Origin: Bacteroidales bacterium
GTDB taxonomy: Bacteria; Bacteroidota; Bacteroidia; Bacteroidales; VadinHA17
DNA: 32,718 nucleotides
Assembly: GCA_017882305.1 (NCBI GenBank)
Contig: JADGPU010000031.1
Span: forward strand, 1-32,718
Direction: 5' to 3'
This document shows positions 24,900 to 32,718 of the stretch, in pieces (position 1 is the stretch's first letter; the number at the start of each line of letters is the position of its first letter). Position numbers and translations under genes: made by a program. Under the pieces are notes generated by a model. It searched no databases, had not been told where the DNA came from, and saw only the letters and a list, made by a program, of their open reading frames with translations.

Positions 24900-26516
24900 A
24901 TGAACAAATACACCCTTGTCGGTCTGTCGGTTACAGGAGGAATCCTGTCGGGATTAGCCTGGACAGGTTGGTGTTCGGGGCTTATCCTGCTTATCGCATT
25001 TGTACCATTTTTCCTCATTGAAAATTATTTATTCGAGAATCCCAAGAGGTTTACTCCAAATGCCTTTTTTATCTTCTTACTTCCGGGCTTTGTGATTTTT
25101 AGCATAATTTCCCTCGCCTGGATGAGAGTTGCCAGTATTACCGGAGCAATTTGTGTAATAATGGGATTATCATTTTTAATGGCATTCACTACATGGATGG
25201 CTCACATCGTACGTCTGAGGGCAGGAAACCTTACAGGATTTATATCTATAATCACCTTTTGGCTCGGATATGAATATATAAGCCTGAATGTCAATATTAT
25301 TTCCCCCTGGCTAAATCTTGGTAACGGGTTGTCAAAAGATATCCTTTTCATTCAATGGTATGAGGTGACAGGAACTGCAGGCGGCTCTCTATGGATTTTA
25401 TGCTCCAATCTTTTCCTTACTTTATTCCTTGTAAATTCTCTGACAAAAAAAAGAAGGATCGGAGTTTACTTTTTCATCTGGCTATTGATAATTATCATAC
25501 CGTCAGCGTTTTCCATTTATAGATACTATACAATAAAACAAAGCGATAAGAATGGATCAGAAGTAGTAATCATACAGCCAAATACAGATCCTTATACTGA
25601 AAAGTTCACTATACCGTTCGAAGATCAACTGAAAAAAGTGATCACACAGGCAAATGCCGGAATAACAGATAAAACCGACTGGGTCATTACTCCTGAAACA
25701 ACTGTTGACGATCCTGCTAATCTTGATAATCTGGCAAATAACAAATATGTGAAGCTGATTAAGGGAATGATAATACAACACCCTGGCATAAATGTGGTTA
25801 CAGGATTTGTAACCTACAGGCTCTACCCACCGACGAAAAATTCTCCAACTGTCAGTGCAAGAAGAATTGATGTATCCGGGTCGTATTATGACCATTTCAA
25901 TTCCGCGGTTCAGATCGACACCGGAAAATTTTTCGGGATATATCATAAATCGAAACTGGTTCCGGGTATTGAAATGCAATTTTCAAATGGCCCCGGGAGA
26001 ATTATTACAAGAATATTGCCATATCTTGGAGGTACCAAATGGGGTTACGGAATCCAGGAAGATCGAGTATGTTTTGAACATACTGCCACTTCGATGAAAA
26101 TAGCACCAGTTATATGCTATGAATCTGTCTTCGGAAAATTTGTGACAGACTATGTCAGGAAAGGGGCAGAGGCATTATTTATAATAACTAATGATGGCTG
26201 GTGGAAAAATACCAATGGTTATAAACAGCATCTTTACTTCGCTTCTTTAAGAGCAATTGAAACCAGGCGACCGGTAGTAAGATCAGCTAATACAGGAGTA
26301 TCATGCATTATTGATATCAGAGGTAAGAGAACTCATGAGACTGATTGGTGGAGCAAGGCAGTAATAAAAGGAGAAATTTACCCTGAATCCAGAATAACAA
26401 CCTATGTAAATTATGGCGACTATCTGTTATGGATTTCTGCATTTACAAGCGTGATTATCATTTTTACCGTCTTCATTGCGATTCCAATCAGAAAAAAATT
26501 TAAACCATTCCGATAA
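24900..26516 (+). CDS. lnt: Apolipoprotein N-acyltransferase
   Basis: Inner-membrane nitrilase-fold enzyme that adds the third acyl chain to the N-terminal Cys of lipoproteins. The 538 residues comprise about eight hydrophobic segments (to about residue 210) followed by the extracytoplasmic catalytic domain. The catalytic triad is visible: Glu266 in WVITPETTV, Lys350 in YHKSKLVPG and Cys406 in APVICYESVFG; NDGWW follows. A final hydrophobic segment lies near the C terminus. Two predicted lipoproteins in this window (YwqK-like and M19 dipeptidase) would be its substrates. Confidence 0.93.
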   Translation: MNKYTLVGLSVTGGILSGLAWTGWCSGLILLIAFVPFFLIENYLFENPKRFTPNAFFIFLLPGFVIFSIISLAWMRVASITGAICVIMGLSFLMAFTTWMAHIVRLRAGNLTGFISIITFWLGYEYISLNVNIISPWLNLGNGLSKDILFIQWYEVTGTAGGSLWILCSNLFLTLFLVNSLTKKRRIGVYFFIWLLIIIIPSAFSIYRYYTIKQSDKNGSEVVIIQPNTDPYTEKFTIPFEDQLKKVITQANAGITDKTDWVITPETTVDDPANLDNLANNKYVKLIKGMIIQHPGINVVTGFVTYRLYPPTKNSPTVSARRIDVSGSYYDHFNSAVQIDTGKFFGIYHKSKLVPGIEMQFSNGPGRIITRILPYLGGTKWGYGIQEDRVCFEHTATSMKIAPVICYESVFGKFVTDYVRKGAEALFIITNDGWWKNTNGYKQHLYFASLRAIETRRPVVRSANTGVSCIIDIRGKRTHETDWWSKAVIKGEIYPESRITTYVNYGDYLLWISAFTSVIIIFTVFIAIPIRKKFKPFR

Positions 26517-26570
26517 ATAGTGCAACCCATATGATATCATGTTGTCTTTATAACCAGGTAAGCTTATCAG

Positions 26571-27104
26571 GTGGATAATTTGAATGTATACATACATGCC
26601 CCTCTGATTGAGGAGTGCAGGAAAGGCAATAGCAAGGCTCAGTTCAGGCTTTATGACCAATATTCAAAAGCTATGTACAACCTGGCATACAGAATATTGA
26701 ATAACAGGGAAGACGCTGAGGATATTCTTCAGGAGGCGTTTGTGGAATGCTTCAGAAACATTGATTCATTCAGGTTTGAATCAACATTCGGCGCGTGGCT
26801 TAAAAAAATAGTTGTAAATAAATGTATAAATCACATTAAGAAAAAAAAGATAGACCTGACACTCTGTGAGACGCTGCCGTCAACTATTTATGAAGAAGAA
26901 GAGGAAATTGTTTATGATAACAGAAGAATATTTAAAAGCATTGAAATGCTTCCCGATGGTTACAGAGTTATTTTAACTCTCTATCTGATTGAAGGCTACG
27001 ACCATTCTGAAATCTCACAGATTCTTGGAATATCTGAATCGACTTCAAAATCCCAATATTCGAGGGCAAAAGAAAAGTTAAGATATTTACTTTCAAAAAA
27101 TTAA
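26571..27104 (+). CDS. ECF-type RNA polymerase sigma factor
   Basis: Extracytoplasmic-function sigma factor of 177 residues. Region 2 is at about 22-92 (YNLAYRILNNREDAEDILQEAFVECF and WLKKIVVNKCINHIKKKK) and region 4 at about 122-172 (LTLYLIEGYDHSEISQILGISESTSKSQYSRAKEKLR, a helix-turn-helix). The start is a GTG at 26571, since an in-frame stop lies 10 bases upstream; AGGTAAG eight bases before it could serve as ribosome site. Four bases later begins the predicted anti-sigma gene. This group usually works with a dedicated membrane anti-sigma protein. Confidence 0.92.
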   Translation: MDNLNVYIHAPLIEECRKGNSKAQFRLYDQYSKAMYNLAYRILNNREDAEDILQEAFVECFRNIDSFRFESTFGAWLKKIVVNKCINHIKKKKIDLTLCETLPSTIYEEEEEIVYDNRRIFKSIEMLPDGYRVILTLYLIEGYDHSEISQILGISESTSKSQYSRAKEKLRYLLSKN

Positions 27105-27108
27105 TATT

Positions 27109-27657
27109 ATGGACAAACTTGAAGAACATATCAGGCAGAACAGGGAAGATCTGGACAGGTATAGTCCACCTGCAGGTATATGGAGAAGGATCAGGAAGGA
27201 ATTAAAAAAGGAAAAATTCATGATGAGACAATGGCTTTCCATCGCTGCAATGATCGTTGTTATTCTTGGTACTGCTATAGTTTTATTCAGACCGGTATAC
27301 AGATGGTCAGATCCTAACAGTCGAAAAAACAATTATGAAGGAATAACACAAACCTATCCTCAGTTGAAAGAGACTGAAACCTACTATAATAGTCTTGTAA
27401 ACTCACTTTACAAAGAAGCGACGCCATTACTGACAAAAAATCCTGAGATTAAAAAAGAACTTAATAATGACTTATCTCAGCTTGACAGTATTTGTACAGA
27501 CCTTAAAAAAGATCTGAAAGATAACGTTTCGAACCAGGATGTTGTCGAGGCATTGATACAGAACTACAGGATAAAAATCCGAATTCTGGAAGATATGCTG
27601 ACAATACTGAAGGCAAATGAAAATAACCCTGAAAAAAAGAAAAGCTATGAACTTTAA
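27109..27657 (+). CDS. Predicted membrane anti-sigma factor
   Basis: 182-residue single-pass protein. The N-terminal cytoplasmic part (about 1-42, LEEHIRQNREDLDRYSPPAGIW) resembles the short segment of Bacteroidota proteins encoded next to ECF sigma factors. One membrane segment (about 44-63, WLSIAAMIVVILGTAIVLF) leads to a helical, Lys/Asp-rich outer region. It has no HxxxCxxC zinc motif, so it is not a canonical ZAS anti-sigma. Identification rests mostly on its position, four bases after the sigma gene, and on topology. Its last 11 bases overlap the next gene's start. Confidence 0.7.
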   Translation: MDKLEEHIRQNREDLDRYSPPAGIWRRIRKELKKEKFMMRQWLSIAAMIVVILGTAIVLFRPVYRWSDPNSRKNNYEGITQTYPQLKETETYYNSLVNSLYKEATPLLTKNPEIKKELNNDLSQLDSICTDLKKDLKDNVSNQDVVEALIQNYRIKIRILEDMLTILKANENNPEKKKSYEL

Positions 27658-28732
27658 AATTACCATAACACTGAGCCTGACGTTACTAATATTCAGTTCA
27701 TTATCGGCGCAAAATGATTCGGAAACCCGGAGTTTTATCAAGACTGTGCCGGTAGGGAAAGAGACTACCCTGGAGGTATCCAACAAATACGGGACAATCC
27801 AGATTACACCATGGAATAAAGATTCAGCCTATATAAGGGCCGAGGTAAAAGCTTTTGCAAAAGACAGGTCAAAGCTTGGGAAGATGTTTAATGGAATTAC
27901 TGTAAATATCACTGATACAAAATACCTTGTAAGAGCTCAGACAGAATTTACTTCGAATATAAACATGTTATTCGAGAGCTTTAAAGGAATGACAAGCAAG
28001 ATAATATCATACGATTCACATGTTGAGATCAATTATTACATAAATATCCCTGAATATCTGAATCTTAAGATTGAAAATAAATACGGGGATGTTTATATGG
28101 AGGATAATACCGGTGAATTTAAAATTTCAATTTCCAATGGATCGTTTAAAGCTAATTCCCTTGGGAAAAATTCATCAATAACAATGGTCTTCTGTGATGC
28201 TAAAATCAACTCAATCGTTTCGGGCAATATTGATGCATCCTTTTCAGAGGTCTCAATAGGGGAAACAGAAAATCTGTCAATAAATTCTATCTCCTCAAAA
28301 TATGATATCAAAAAAGCCGGAATGATACGGGGTGAATCAAAAAGAGATAAATTTTTCATTGAGAATATTGAATCTCTGCAGGGTAATGCCTATTTTACCG
28401 ATTACAAAGTGAACAACATCAGGAAGGAGATAAATCTGACAACCAGATATGGAAGTGTCAGTACTGACCTTATTGAGAAGGGATTTGAATCTATAAGTAT
28501 TAATTCAGGCTACTCGGACCTCTCATTACGATTTGATCCTGGTTCATCTTATAATCTGGATATCAGGCACATAAATGCTTTTCTTGTTTTACCTGATAAG
28601 AATATAAAAACTGAACAGAAAGCACTGAATGAGGACAAGAAGGAGTATATGACATATGGTACAGTAGGTAAAAATCCGGGAACTGCTAAAGTCAAGATAG
28701 ATGCCACTCGGGGTAATATTTATCTTAAATAA
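27647..28732 (+). CDS. Exported DUF4097-type beta-helical protein
   Basis: 361-residue protein with a signal peptide (MNFKITITLSLTLLIFSSL... ending LSAQ, about residue 22) followed by repeated short beta strands. Turns of the form xYGxxxx recur (KYGTIQI, KYGDVYM, RYGSVST, and GYSDLSL), as in DUF4097/putative-adhesin right-handed beta-helices. Start chosen at the ATG 27647, which overlaps the anti-sigma gene by 11 bases; a start ten codons earlier would put charged residues before the signal peptide. Third member of the sigma / anti-sigma cassette. Its task is unknown: it may be the output of the sigma factor or part of signal sensing. Confidence 0.75.
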   Translation: MNFKITITLSLTLLIFSSLSAQNDSETRSFIKTVPVGKETTLEVSNKYGTIQITPWNKDSAYIRAEVKAFAKDRSKLGKMFNGITVNITDTKYLVRAQTEFTSNINMLFESFKGMTSKIISYDSHVEINYYINIPEYLNLKIENKYGDVYMEDNTGEFKISISNGSFKANSLGKNSSITMVFCDAKINSIVSGNIDASFSEVSIGETENLSINSISSKYDIKKAGMIRGESKRDKFFIENIESLQGNAYFTDYKVNNIRKEINLTTRYGSVSTDLIEKGFESISINSGYSDLSLRFDPGSSYNLDIRHINAFLVLPDKNIKTEQKALNEDKKEYMTYGTVGKNPGTAKVKIDATRGNIYLK

Positions 28733-28766
28733 TTTCTTCTTATTGAAATAATGATACCGGCGTTTG

Positions 28767-28874
28767 TTAGAGTGATGCCATTTGACCTTGCTCTCTCAGT
28801 TTCTTATGTTTTTTAATTTCCTGAATAAAGAGTTCGGAAAATTCTGATAAGCTATCTTCTGTGAATCGTTTACC
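28767..28874 (-). pseudogene. Possible 3' remnant of a gene
   Basis: A minus-strand frame of 35 codons ending at TAA (28769-28767) reads as an ordinary-looking helical protein end (…SELFIQEIKKHKKLREQG…) but has no usable start: a TGA lies immediately upstream at 28877-28875, where the C-rich repeat begins. It may be the tail of a gene whose front was lost or replaced by the repeat. Chance cannot be excluded. Confidence 0.25.
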
Positions 28875-28886
28875 TCATCCCCCTTG

Positions 28887-28960
28887 CCCCCTTCTCCCAA
28901 GAGAGAAGGGGGTAAACTGCAATATATTAATGATTTAAGTCCCTCCCCCCTGGGGGAGGG
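28887..28960. repeat. Paired C-rich hairpins between convergent genes
   Basis: CCCCCTTCTC (28887-28896) pairs with GAGAAGGGGG (28903-28912), a perfect 10-bp stem with 6-base loop; CCCTCCCCC (28941-28949) and GGGGGAGGG (28952-28960) form a second 9-bp palindrome. Because the genes on both sides point toward it, it could act as a two-way terminator. Same composition family as 21262-21340. Confidence 0.7.
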
Positions 28961-29006
28961 ATTTAGGGAGAGGCAAAAAAGAGTTATAAAGAGCTATTTA
29001 ATAAGG

Positions 29007-30968
29007 CTATTTCGGATTTTGGGATTTAAACAAAGCTACTCCTTCGTCGAGCCAGTTTTTATACTCTGCAACGTTCAAATTGGTAGGCATCGGTTTATTC
29101 AATGGATTTCCCTCATAATCTGCTATAACATAAAGAGGTAAGGCATTTGTCCTAAACTTCGATATTTCCAGATCTTCATATATTTTCCCTATTGTTTTCT
29201 TTAATTTGCCATCAACTGCTGAATTAATCCATTCATTTTCTGGCAATTGAGTTCTGTCATCAACATAAAGTTCAACTATCACAAAGTTATCCCTGAGTCT
29301 TCGCAATACTTCGGGGTCGGACCATACTTTAGCTTCCATACGTTTGCAGTTAGCACAAGCGTGTCCTTTAAAGTCTATCAAAACAGGTTTATTTTGTTCT
29401 TTAGCGCATGCAAGACCTTGTTTATAATCGAAGTAGCCCTTTAGACCGAGAGGCATATGAAATATGTCAGCATGTTTAGGTTCAGAACAAAGCGTATTTG
29501 TTTCTGCAGATTGTACAGAGGGATGTGAAAGATTGAATTCTGAAGTTTCCTGAGATGGCAGGAACGATGACAATCCATTGAGGGGAGCCCCAAAAAGCCC
29601 CGGGATCAGATACACCACGAATGTAAACACAATGATTATCAGGAATAATCTGAAGACTCCAATAAACTTAAGATCACTGTCGTGTGAAAACTTGATCTTT
29701 CCCATAAGGTATAATCCAAGAAGGGAAAACAGAACAATCCATATTGCTATAAACAGGCTCCGTGATAATATTCCAAGTGAGTAAACACTATCAATGGTCA
29801 GCAGAAATTTCATACTGAAAGCGAGCATAATAAACCCGAGCACAACTTTTACCGAGTTTAACCAACCCCCTGATTTGGGTATCCGGCTCAATATTGAGGG
29901 GAATAAGGCAAATATTGTAAACGGCAGTGCAAATGCAATACCAAATCCGATCATTCCGAATGTTGGTCTTAGAACATCGCCACTAGCTGCTTCGACAAGA
30001 AGAGCACCAATAATAGGGCCGGTACAAGAGAATGAGACAATGACTGTTGTCAATCCCATGAAAAATGCTGCCAGAATACCTCCTTTGTCAACCTTTGAAT
30101 CAGCATTCGTAACCCAACTGTTTGGAAGCAGAATCTCAAATGCACCAAAGAATGAAATTGCAAATACTATAAACAATACAAAGAATATTGTGTTGGGAAT
30201 CCAGTGAGTGCTCAATGTATTTGCGAATCCGGCCCCTGCGCTTGTAAGTGAAACAATTATCCCAAGTGATGCGTAAATCAGAACTATTGAAACACCAAAA
30301 ATAAGTGCCTTAAAAACAGCCTTGCCCCTCTCAACTGAACCTTTTGAAAAGAAGGCCACTGTCATCGGGATCATTGGAAATACACAGGGTGTAAGAACCC
30401 CGGCAAATCCCGCAAGCAGAGAAATCAGAAAAAATTTCAGTAATCCTCTGTCAGATTTAATTGGTACAGATTCAATTCCAGCCTTAATATTGTTGTTAAT
30501 AACTGTATTTTCAGCATTATCTCCTATTTTTACTGCAAATTCAACATTTTTAGGAGGAGAACATGTGGCATTATTACAGGCCATAAAATCTACTGCACCT
30601 GTAACAGTAAAAGAGGATGCAACTGCCATTATTTTTTGCCGGAATTCTGCAGTATTACTGAATGTTTTGATCTTAAAACCAAACGCATCATCAAGAACCT
30701 CCACCGGTTTTGTAACTTCATACGCATTGCCTGTAAGAATGTAACCGGGTAAAGTGTCGAATCTGAAAGTTGTCGGGATCGGTCCTCCTTCAGGTATGTC
30801 CATCGAATAAATATGTGAATTCTTATCGATAATCGCAGTAAAAATAAGTTCATACTGTTTGTCTCCTTTCCTTTCAAAGCTGAAATCCCATGTCACGGGA
30901 TCATAGATCTGAGCTGAAATATGAGAGGCAAAAAGGATAAAGGATATAATAAGTAAAATTTTTCTCAT
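29007..30968 (-). CDS. dsbD: DsbD-like thiol:disulfide interchange protein
   Basis: Inner-membrane protein that carries electrons from cytoplasmic thioredoxin to extracytoplasmic thiols, for disulfide reduction or cytochrome maturation. 653 residues in three parts: signal peptide (1-20, SHISAQ) and N-terminal Ig-like domain with the pair Cys131/Cys136 (CNNATC); an eight-helix membrane core (about 178-460) with Cys195 in TPCVFP and Cys315 in FSCTGP; and a C-terminal thioredoxin domain (about 505-653) with CANC (538-541). All three cysteine pairs are present, so it should be active. Monocistronic between two repeat regions. Confidence 0.92.
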   Translation of the reverse strand: MRKILLIISFILFASHISAQIYDPVTWDFSFERKGDKQYELIFTAIIDKNSHIYSMDIPEGGPIPTTFRFDTLPGYILTGNAYEVTKPVEVLDDAFGFKIKTFSNTAEFRQKIMAVASSFTVTGAVDFMACNNATCSPPKNVEFAVKIGDNAENTVINNNIKAGIESVPIKSDRGLLKFFLISLLAGFAGVLTPCVFPMIPMTVAFFSKGSVERGKAVFKALIFGVSIVLIYASLGIIVSLTSAGAGFANTLSTHWIPNTIFFVLFIVFAISFFGAFEILLPNSWVTNADSKVDKGGILAAFFMGLTTVIVSFSCTGPIIGALLVEAASGDVLRPTFGMIGFGIAFALPFTIFALFPSILSRIPKSGGWLNSVKVVLGFIMLAFSMKFLLTIDSVYSLGILSRSLFIAIWIVLFSLLGLYLMGKIKFSHDSDLKFIGVFRLFLIIIVFTFVVYLIPGLFGAPLNGLSSFLPSQETSEFNLSHPSVQSAETNTLCSEPKHADIFHMPLGLKGYFDYKQGLACAKEQNKPVLIDFKGHACANCKRMEAKVWSDPEVLRRLRDNFVIVELYVDDRTQLPENEWINSAVDGKLKKTIGKIYEDLEISKFRTNALPLYVIADYEGNPLNKPMPTNLNVAEYKNWLDEGVALFKSQNPK

Positions 30969-31008
30969 TATAGTGGCTGTTTATATTTGATTACAGAAAT
31001 CCATTAAC

Positions 31009-31046
31009 CGCAAAGGTCGCAAAGTTTTTACGCAAAGTTCGCAAAG
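31009..31046. repeat. CGCAAAG repeat array
   Basis: CGCAAAG occurs four times, at 31009, 31018, 31031 and 31040, with start-to-start distances of 9, 13 and 9 bases. It lies between dsbD and rng, directly left of the dispersed 47-base element. Confidence 0.7.
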
Positions 31047-31055
31047 AAATAAAAA

Positions 31056-31102
31056 AAGAACTTACACGGAGTTGTACGGAGGAATCATGGAGTTACACAG
31101 AG
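31056..31102. repeat. Second copy of the dispersed GGAGTTACAC element
   Basis: 31056-31102 aligns with 22532-22577 in the same orientation with one gap: both begin AAGAACTTACAC and end CACAGAG, about 38 of 46 positions identical. Internally it shows roughly 10-base units of the type ACACGGAGTT. Confidence 0.7.
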
Positions 31103-31130
31103 ATCTTTGCTGAGAACTCTTCTGTTTTTT

Positions 31131-31158
31131 GCCCTGGGTCCTGTACCCTGTGCCCTGA
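31131..31158. repeat. Heptamer array next to the rng stop codon
   Basis: Four 7-base units in register, GCCCTGG, GTCCTGT, ACCCTGT and GCCCTGA. The last ends one base from the rng stop codon (31160-31162, minus strand), so in the rng transcript the array begins one base after the stop. Confidence 0.65.
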
Positions 31159-31159
31159 C

Positions 31160-32718
31160 TTAGGCCAGATCTATTTCATTATTAAAATGGTCGTAGAAAT
31201 GATATTCCAGCATGTAATACGAGGTGACTGCCTGTATTTTAAGACTGATTTTAAATTTAAAGTTCCATTTCCTAAAGATAGGGAAGAAACCTTTCTTAAG
31301 ATAAGATGCAACAAATGGATGAACATTAAGAATGAGTTTCCTGGTCTTAATCTTATCTACAATAAAGGAAAGACCTCTCTCCAGTTCATCAGTAAATAGT
31401 ATGGTGGGCTTAGTTTCACCTGTCCCCTGGCATGAAGGGCATTTTTCATTAGTAATTATATTCATTTCTGGTCGAACCCGTTGCCTCGTTATCTGCATCA
31501 GTCCAAATTTGGTAAGAGGAAGGATGTTATGTTTTGTCCTGTCGTTTGCCATCACATCCTTCACTTTATCGTAAAGTTGTTGCTTGTTCTCCTGTGATTG
31601 CATATCTATAAAATCAACAACAATTATTCCGCCCATATCCCTGAGTCTCAATTGCCTGGCGATTTCCGATGCAGCTTCCATATTAACCTCAAGCGCATTT
31701 GATTCCTGATCATTCCCCGACCTCGATCTGTTTCCGCTGTTGACATCAATAACGTGAAGTGCCTCGGTATGTTCAATAATCAGATATGCGCCATGTTTGA
31801 AAGAGACAGTCTTTCCGAAGAGTCCTTTTATCTGTTTATTTATTCCAAAATGGTCAAAGATGGGAAGAGTTCCTTTATAATATTTGACTATTTTTTCCTT
31901 CTCAGGTGCAATTTCCCTTATATATGTTCTTATATCTTCGGCTAAAGTAGGCTCATTAATATGAATACTGTTAAATGTAACATTAAGCATATCCCTGAGG
32001 ATTGTTGAAGTTCTGTTCATCTCTCCGATGAACAACTTTGGCGCTTTTACCTCCTTCTTTACTGAAATGAAAGCCGATTCCCATTTCTGGACAAGTTCCC
32101 TCAGCTCGGCATCCAGCACGGCAACTTTTTGACCTTCAGCTACTGTCCGTACTATAACTCCGTAATTCCGTGGTTTAACGCTCTGCACAAGAGCTTTAAG
32201 GCGGTTTTTTTCTTCTATACTCTCAATTTTTGAAGAGATGGATACCTTATCTGAGTATGGCATCAAGACAAGGTTTCTTCCTGCAAGGGAAATTTCTGAC
32301 GCAAGCCTTGGACCTTTCGTTGAAATAGGTTCCTTCGTGATCTGAACAATTACAGTCTGACCCGTAACTAAAACATCTTTTATTTTGCCATCTTTGTCAA
32401 TATCAGGTTCAGGCTTGAATTTATGTACTGGTGGTACTTTACCTTGTTTCTGAAGAGCTGTGAGATAATATCTGTGCTGTGTCCTGAACTGTGCGCCAAG
32501 ATCAAGATAATGGAGAAAAGCGTCCCGTTCGTAACCTACATTTATAAATGCAGCATTAAGCCCGGGCATGATCTTTTTTACCTTACCAAGGTAAATATCC
32601 CCGACTGAAAATTTTACACTACGTTTTTCCTTGTTTAACTCAATTAACTGCTTGTCTTCCAACAACGCTAAAGAAACCTCGGAATCACCAACATCAATGA
32701 TTAAATCCTTGTTTACCA
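31160..32718 (-). CDS. rng: Ribonuclease G/E family endoribonuclease (5' end at window edge)
   Basis: Single-strand endoribonuclease for rRNA maturation and mRNA decay. The frame stays open to the right edge; the first readable residues are VNKDLIIDVGDSEVSLALLED, typical of the N terminus, and the edge bases TG may be the end of an ATG, so perhaps one base is missing. About 519 residues. Seen: the S1 RNA-binding domain (about 35-130, GDIYLGKVKKIMPGLNAAFINVG), the catalytic region HVIDVNSGNRS with GGIIVVDFIDM (two metal-binding Asp), and the zinc-link CPSCQGTG. It lacks the long C-terminal scaffold of RNase E, so RNase G is the better name. Confidence 0.93.
   Translation of the reverse strand, partial: VNKDLIIDVGDSEVSLALLEDKQLIELNKEKRSVKFSVGDIYLGKVKKIMPGLNAAFINVGYERDAFLHYLDLGAQFRTQHRYYLTALQKQGKVPPVHKFKPEPDIDKDGKIKDVLVTGQTVIVQITKEPISTKGPRLASEISLAGRNLVLMPYSDKVSISSKIESIEEKNRLKALVQSVKPRNYGVIVRTVAEGQKVAVLDAELRELVQKWESAFISVKKEVKAPKLFIGEMNRTSTILRDMLNVTFNSIHINEPTLAEDIRTYIREIAPEKEKIVKYYKGTLPIFDHFGINKQIKGLFGKTVSFKHGAYLIIEHTEALHVIDVNSGNRSRSGNDQESNALEVNMEAASEIARQLRLRDMGGIIVVDFIDMQSQENKQQLYDKVKDVMANDRTKHNILPLTKFGLMQITRQRVRPEMNIITNEKCPSCQGTGETKPTILFTDELERGLSFIVDKIKTRKLILNVHPFVASYLKKGFFPIFRKWNFKFKISLKIQAVTSYYMLEYHFYDHFNNEIDLA

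Noticed and set aside
30322..30744. Plus-strand 140-codon frame opposite dsbD
   Set aside because: Antisense shadow of the well-supported membrane protein gene.
30982..30989. Plus-strand TATATTTG as a promoter
   Set aside because: It would only drive antisense transcription through the repeats and the 3' end of rng, and no -33 box is present.
31009..31158. Repeat cluster as a CRISPR array
   Set aside because: Units are 7-10 bases, differ between families, and have no spacers of uniform length; no cas genes nearby.

Overview
The window looks like a chromosomal segment of a Bacteroidota bacterium, most likely from the Bacteroidales/Marinilabiliales side and anaerobic or facultative. The reasons are a 2-oxoacid:ferredoxin oxidoreductase (KorAB), the order NAD kinase - small outer-membrane barrels - isoprenyl transferase - BamA - two OmpH/Skp proteins, an alanine-rich CTC-type L25, TAnnTTTG promoter cores, and an ECF sigma / anti-sigma / DUF4097 cassette. 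No phage, insertion sequence, CRISPR array, tRNA or rRNA gene was seen. The left edge cuts korB. The right edge cuts the start of an RNase G gene, probably by a single base.

Layout. 1-2421 (minus): korA-korB. 2598-3398 (minus): murI. 3558-10993 (minus): an envelope-biogenesis operon read as CBS-ACT protein, nadK, two related barrels, uppS, bamA, ompH, ompH, closed by a terminator at 3511-3536. 11089-12617 (plus): pdxJ and an alpha/beta hydrolase, divergent from that operon. 12618-13343 (minus): a PolB-type 3'-5' exonuclease whose stop codon touches that of the hydrolase. 13582-22453 (plus): manA, a YwqK-like lipoprotein, engB, prs, rplY/ctc, pth, an S4 RNA-binding protein, a PlsC-like acyltransferase coupled to an SDR, and a two-domain VOC protein. 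22635-24635 (minus): a lipoprotein dipeptidase and a LysE-type exporter. 24900-28732 (plus): lnt, ECF sigma factor, predicted membrane anti-sigma and an exported DUF4097 protein. 29007-32718 (minus): a DsbD-like protein with a thioredoxin domain, and RNase G.

Most genes are housekeeping: cell wall and outer membrane (murI, uppS, bamA, ompH pair, lnt), translation (rplY, pth, engB, S4 protein, rng), and cofactors or nucleotides (nadK, pdxJ, prs). The unusual material is between genes. No intergenic gap exceeds 300 bases (the largest are 28733-29006, 24636-24899 and 13344-13581), yet many are filled with short repeats of several unrelated families. These include 6- and 7-base tandem arrays that start at or next to stop codons (after manA, the S4 gene and rng), a roughly 46-base element present twice, C-rich inverted repeats present four times, and a CGCAAAG array. 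There is also a 25-codon open frame that begins like a decayed uridine-kinase P-loop. I did not find a clearly new multi-gene system. The best candidates for follow-up are the stop-codon-abutting arrays and the sigma/anti-sigma/DUF4097 unit.
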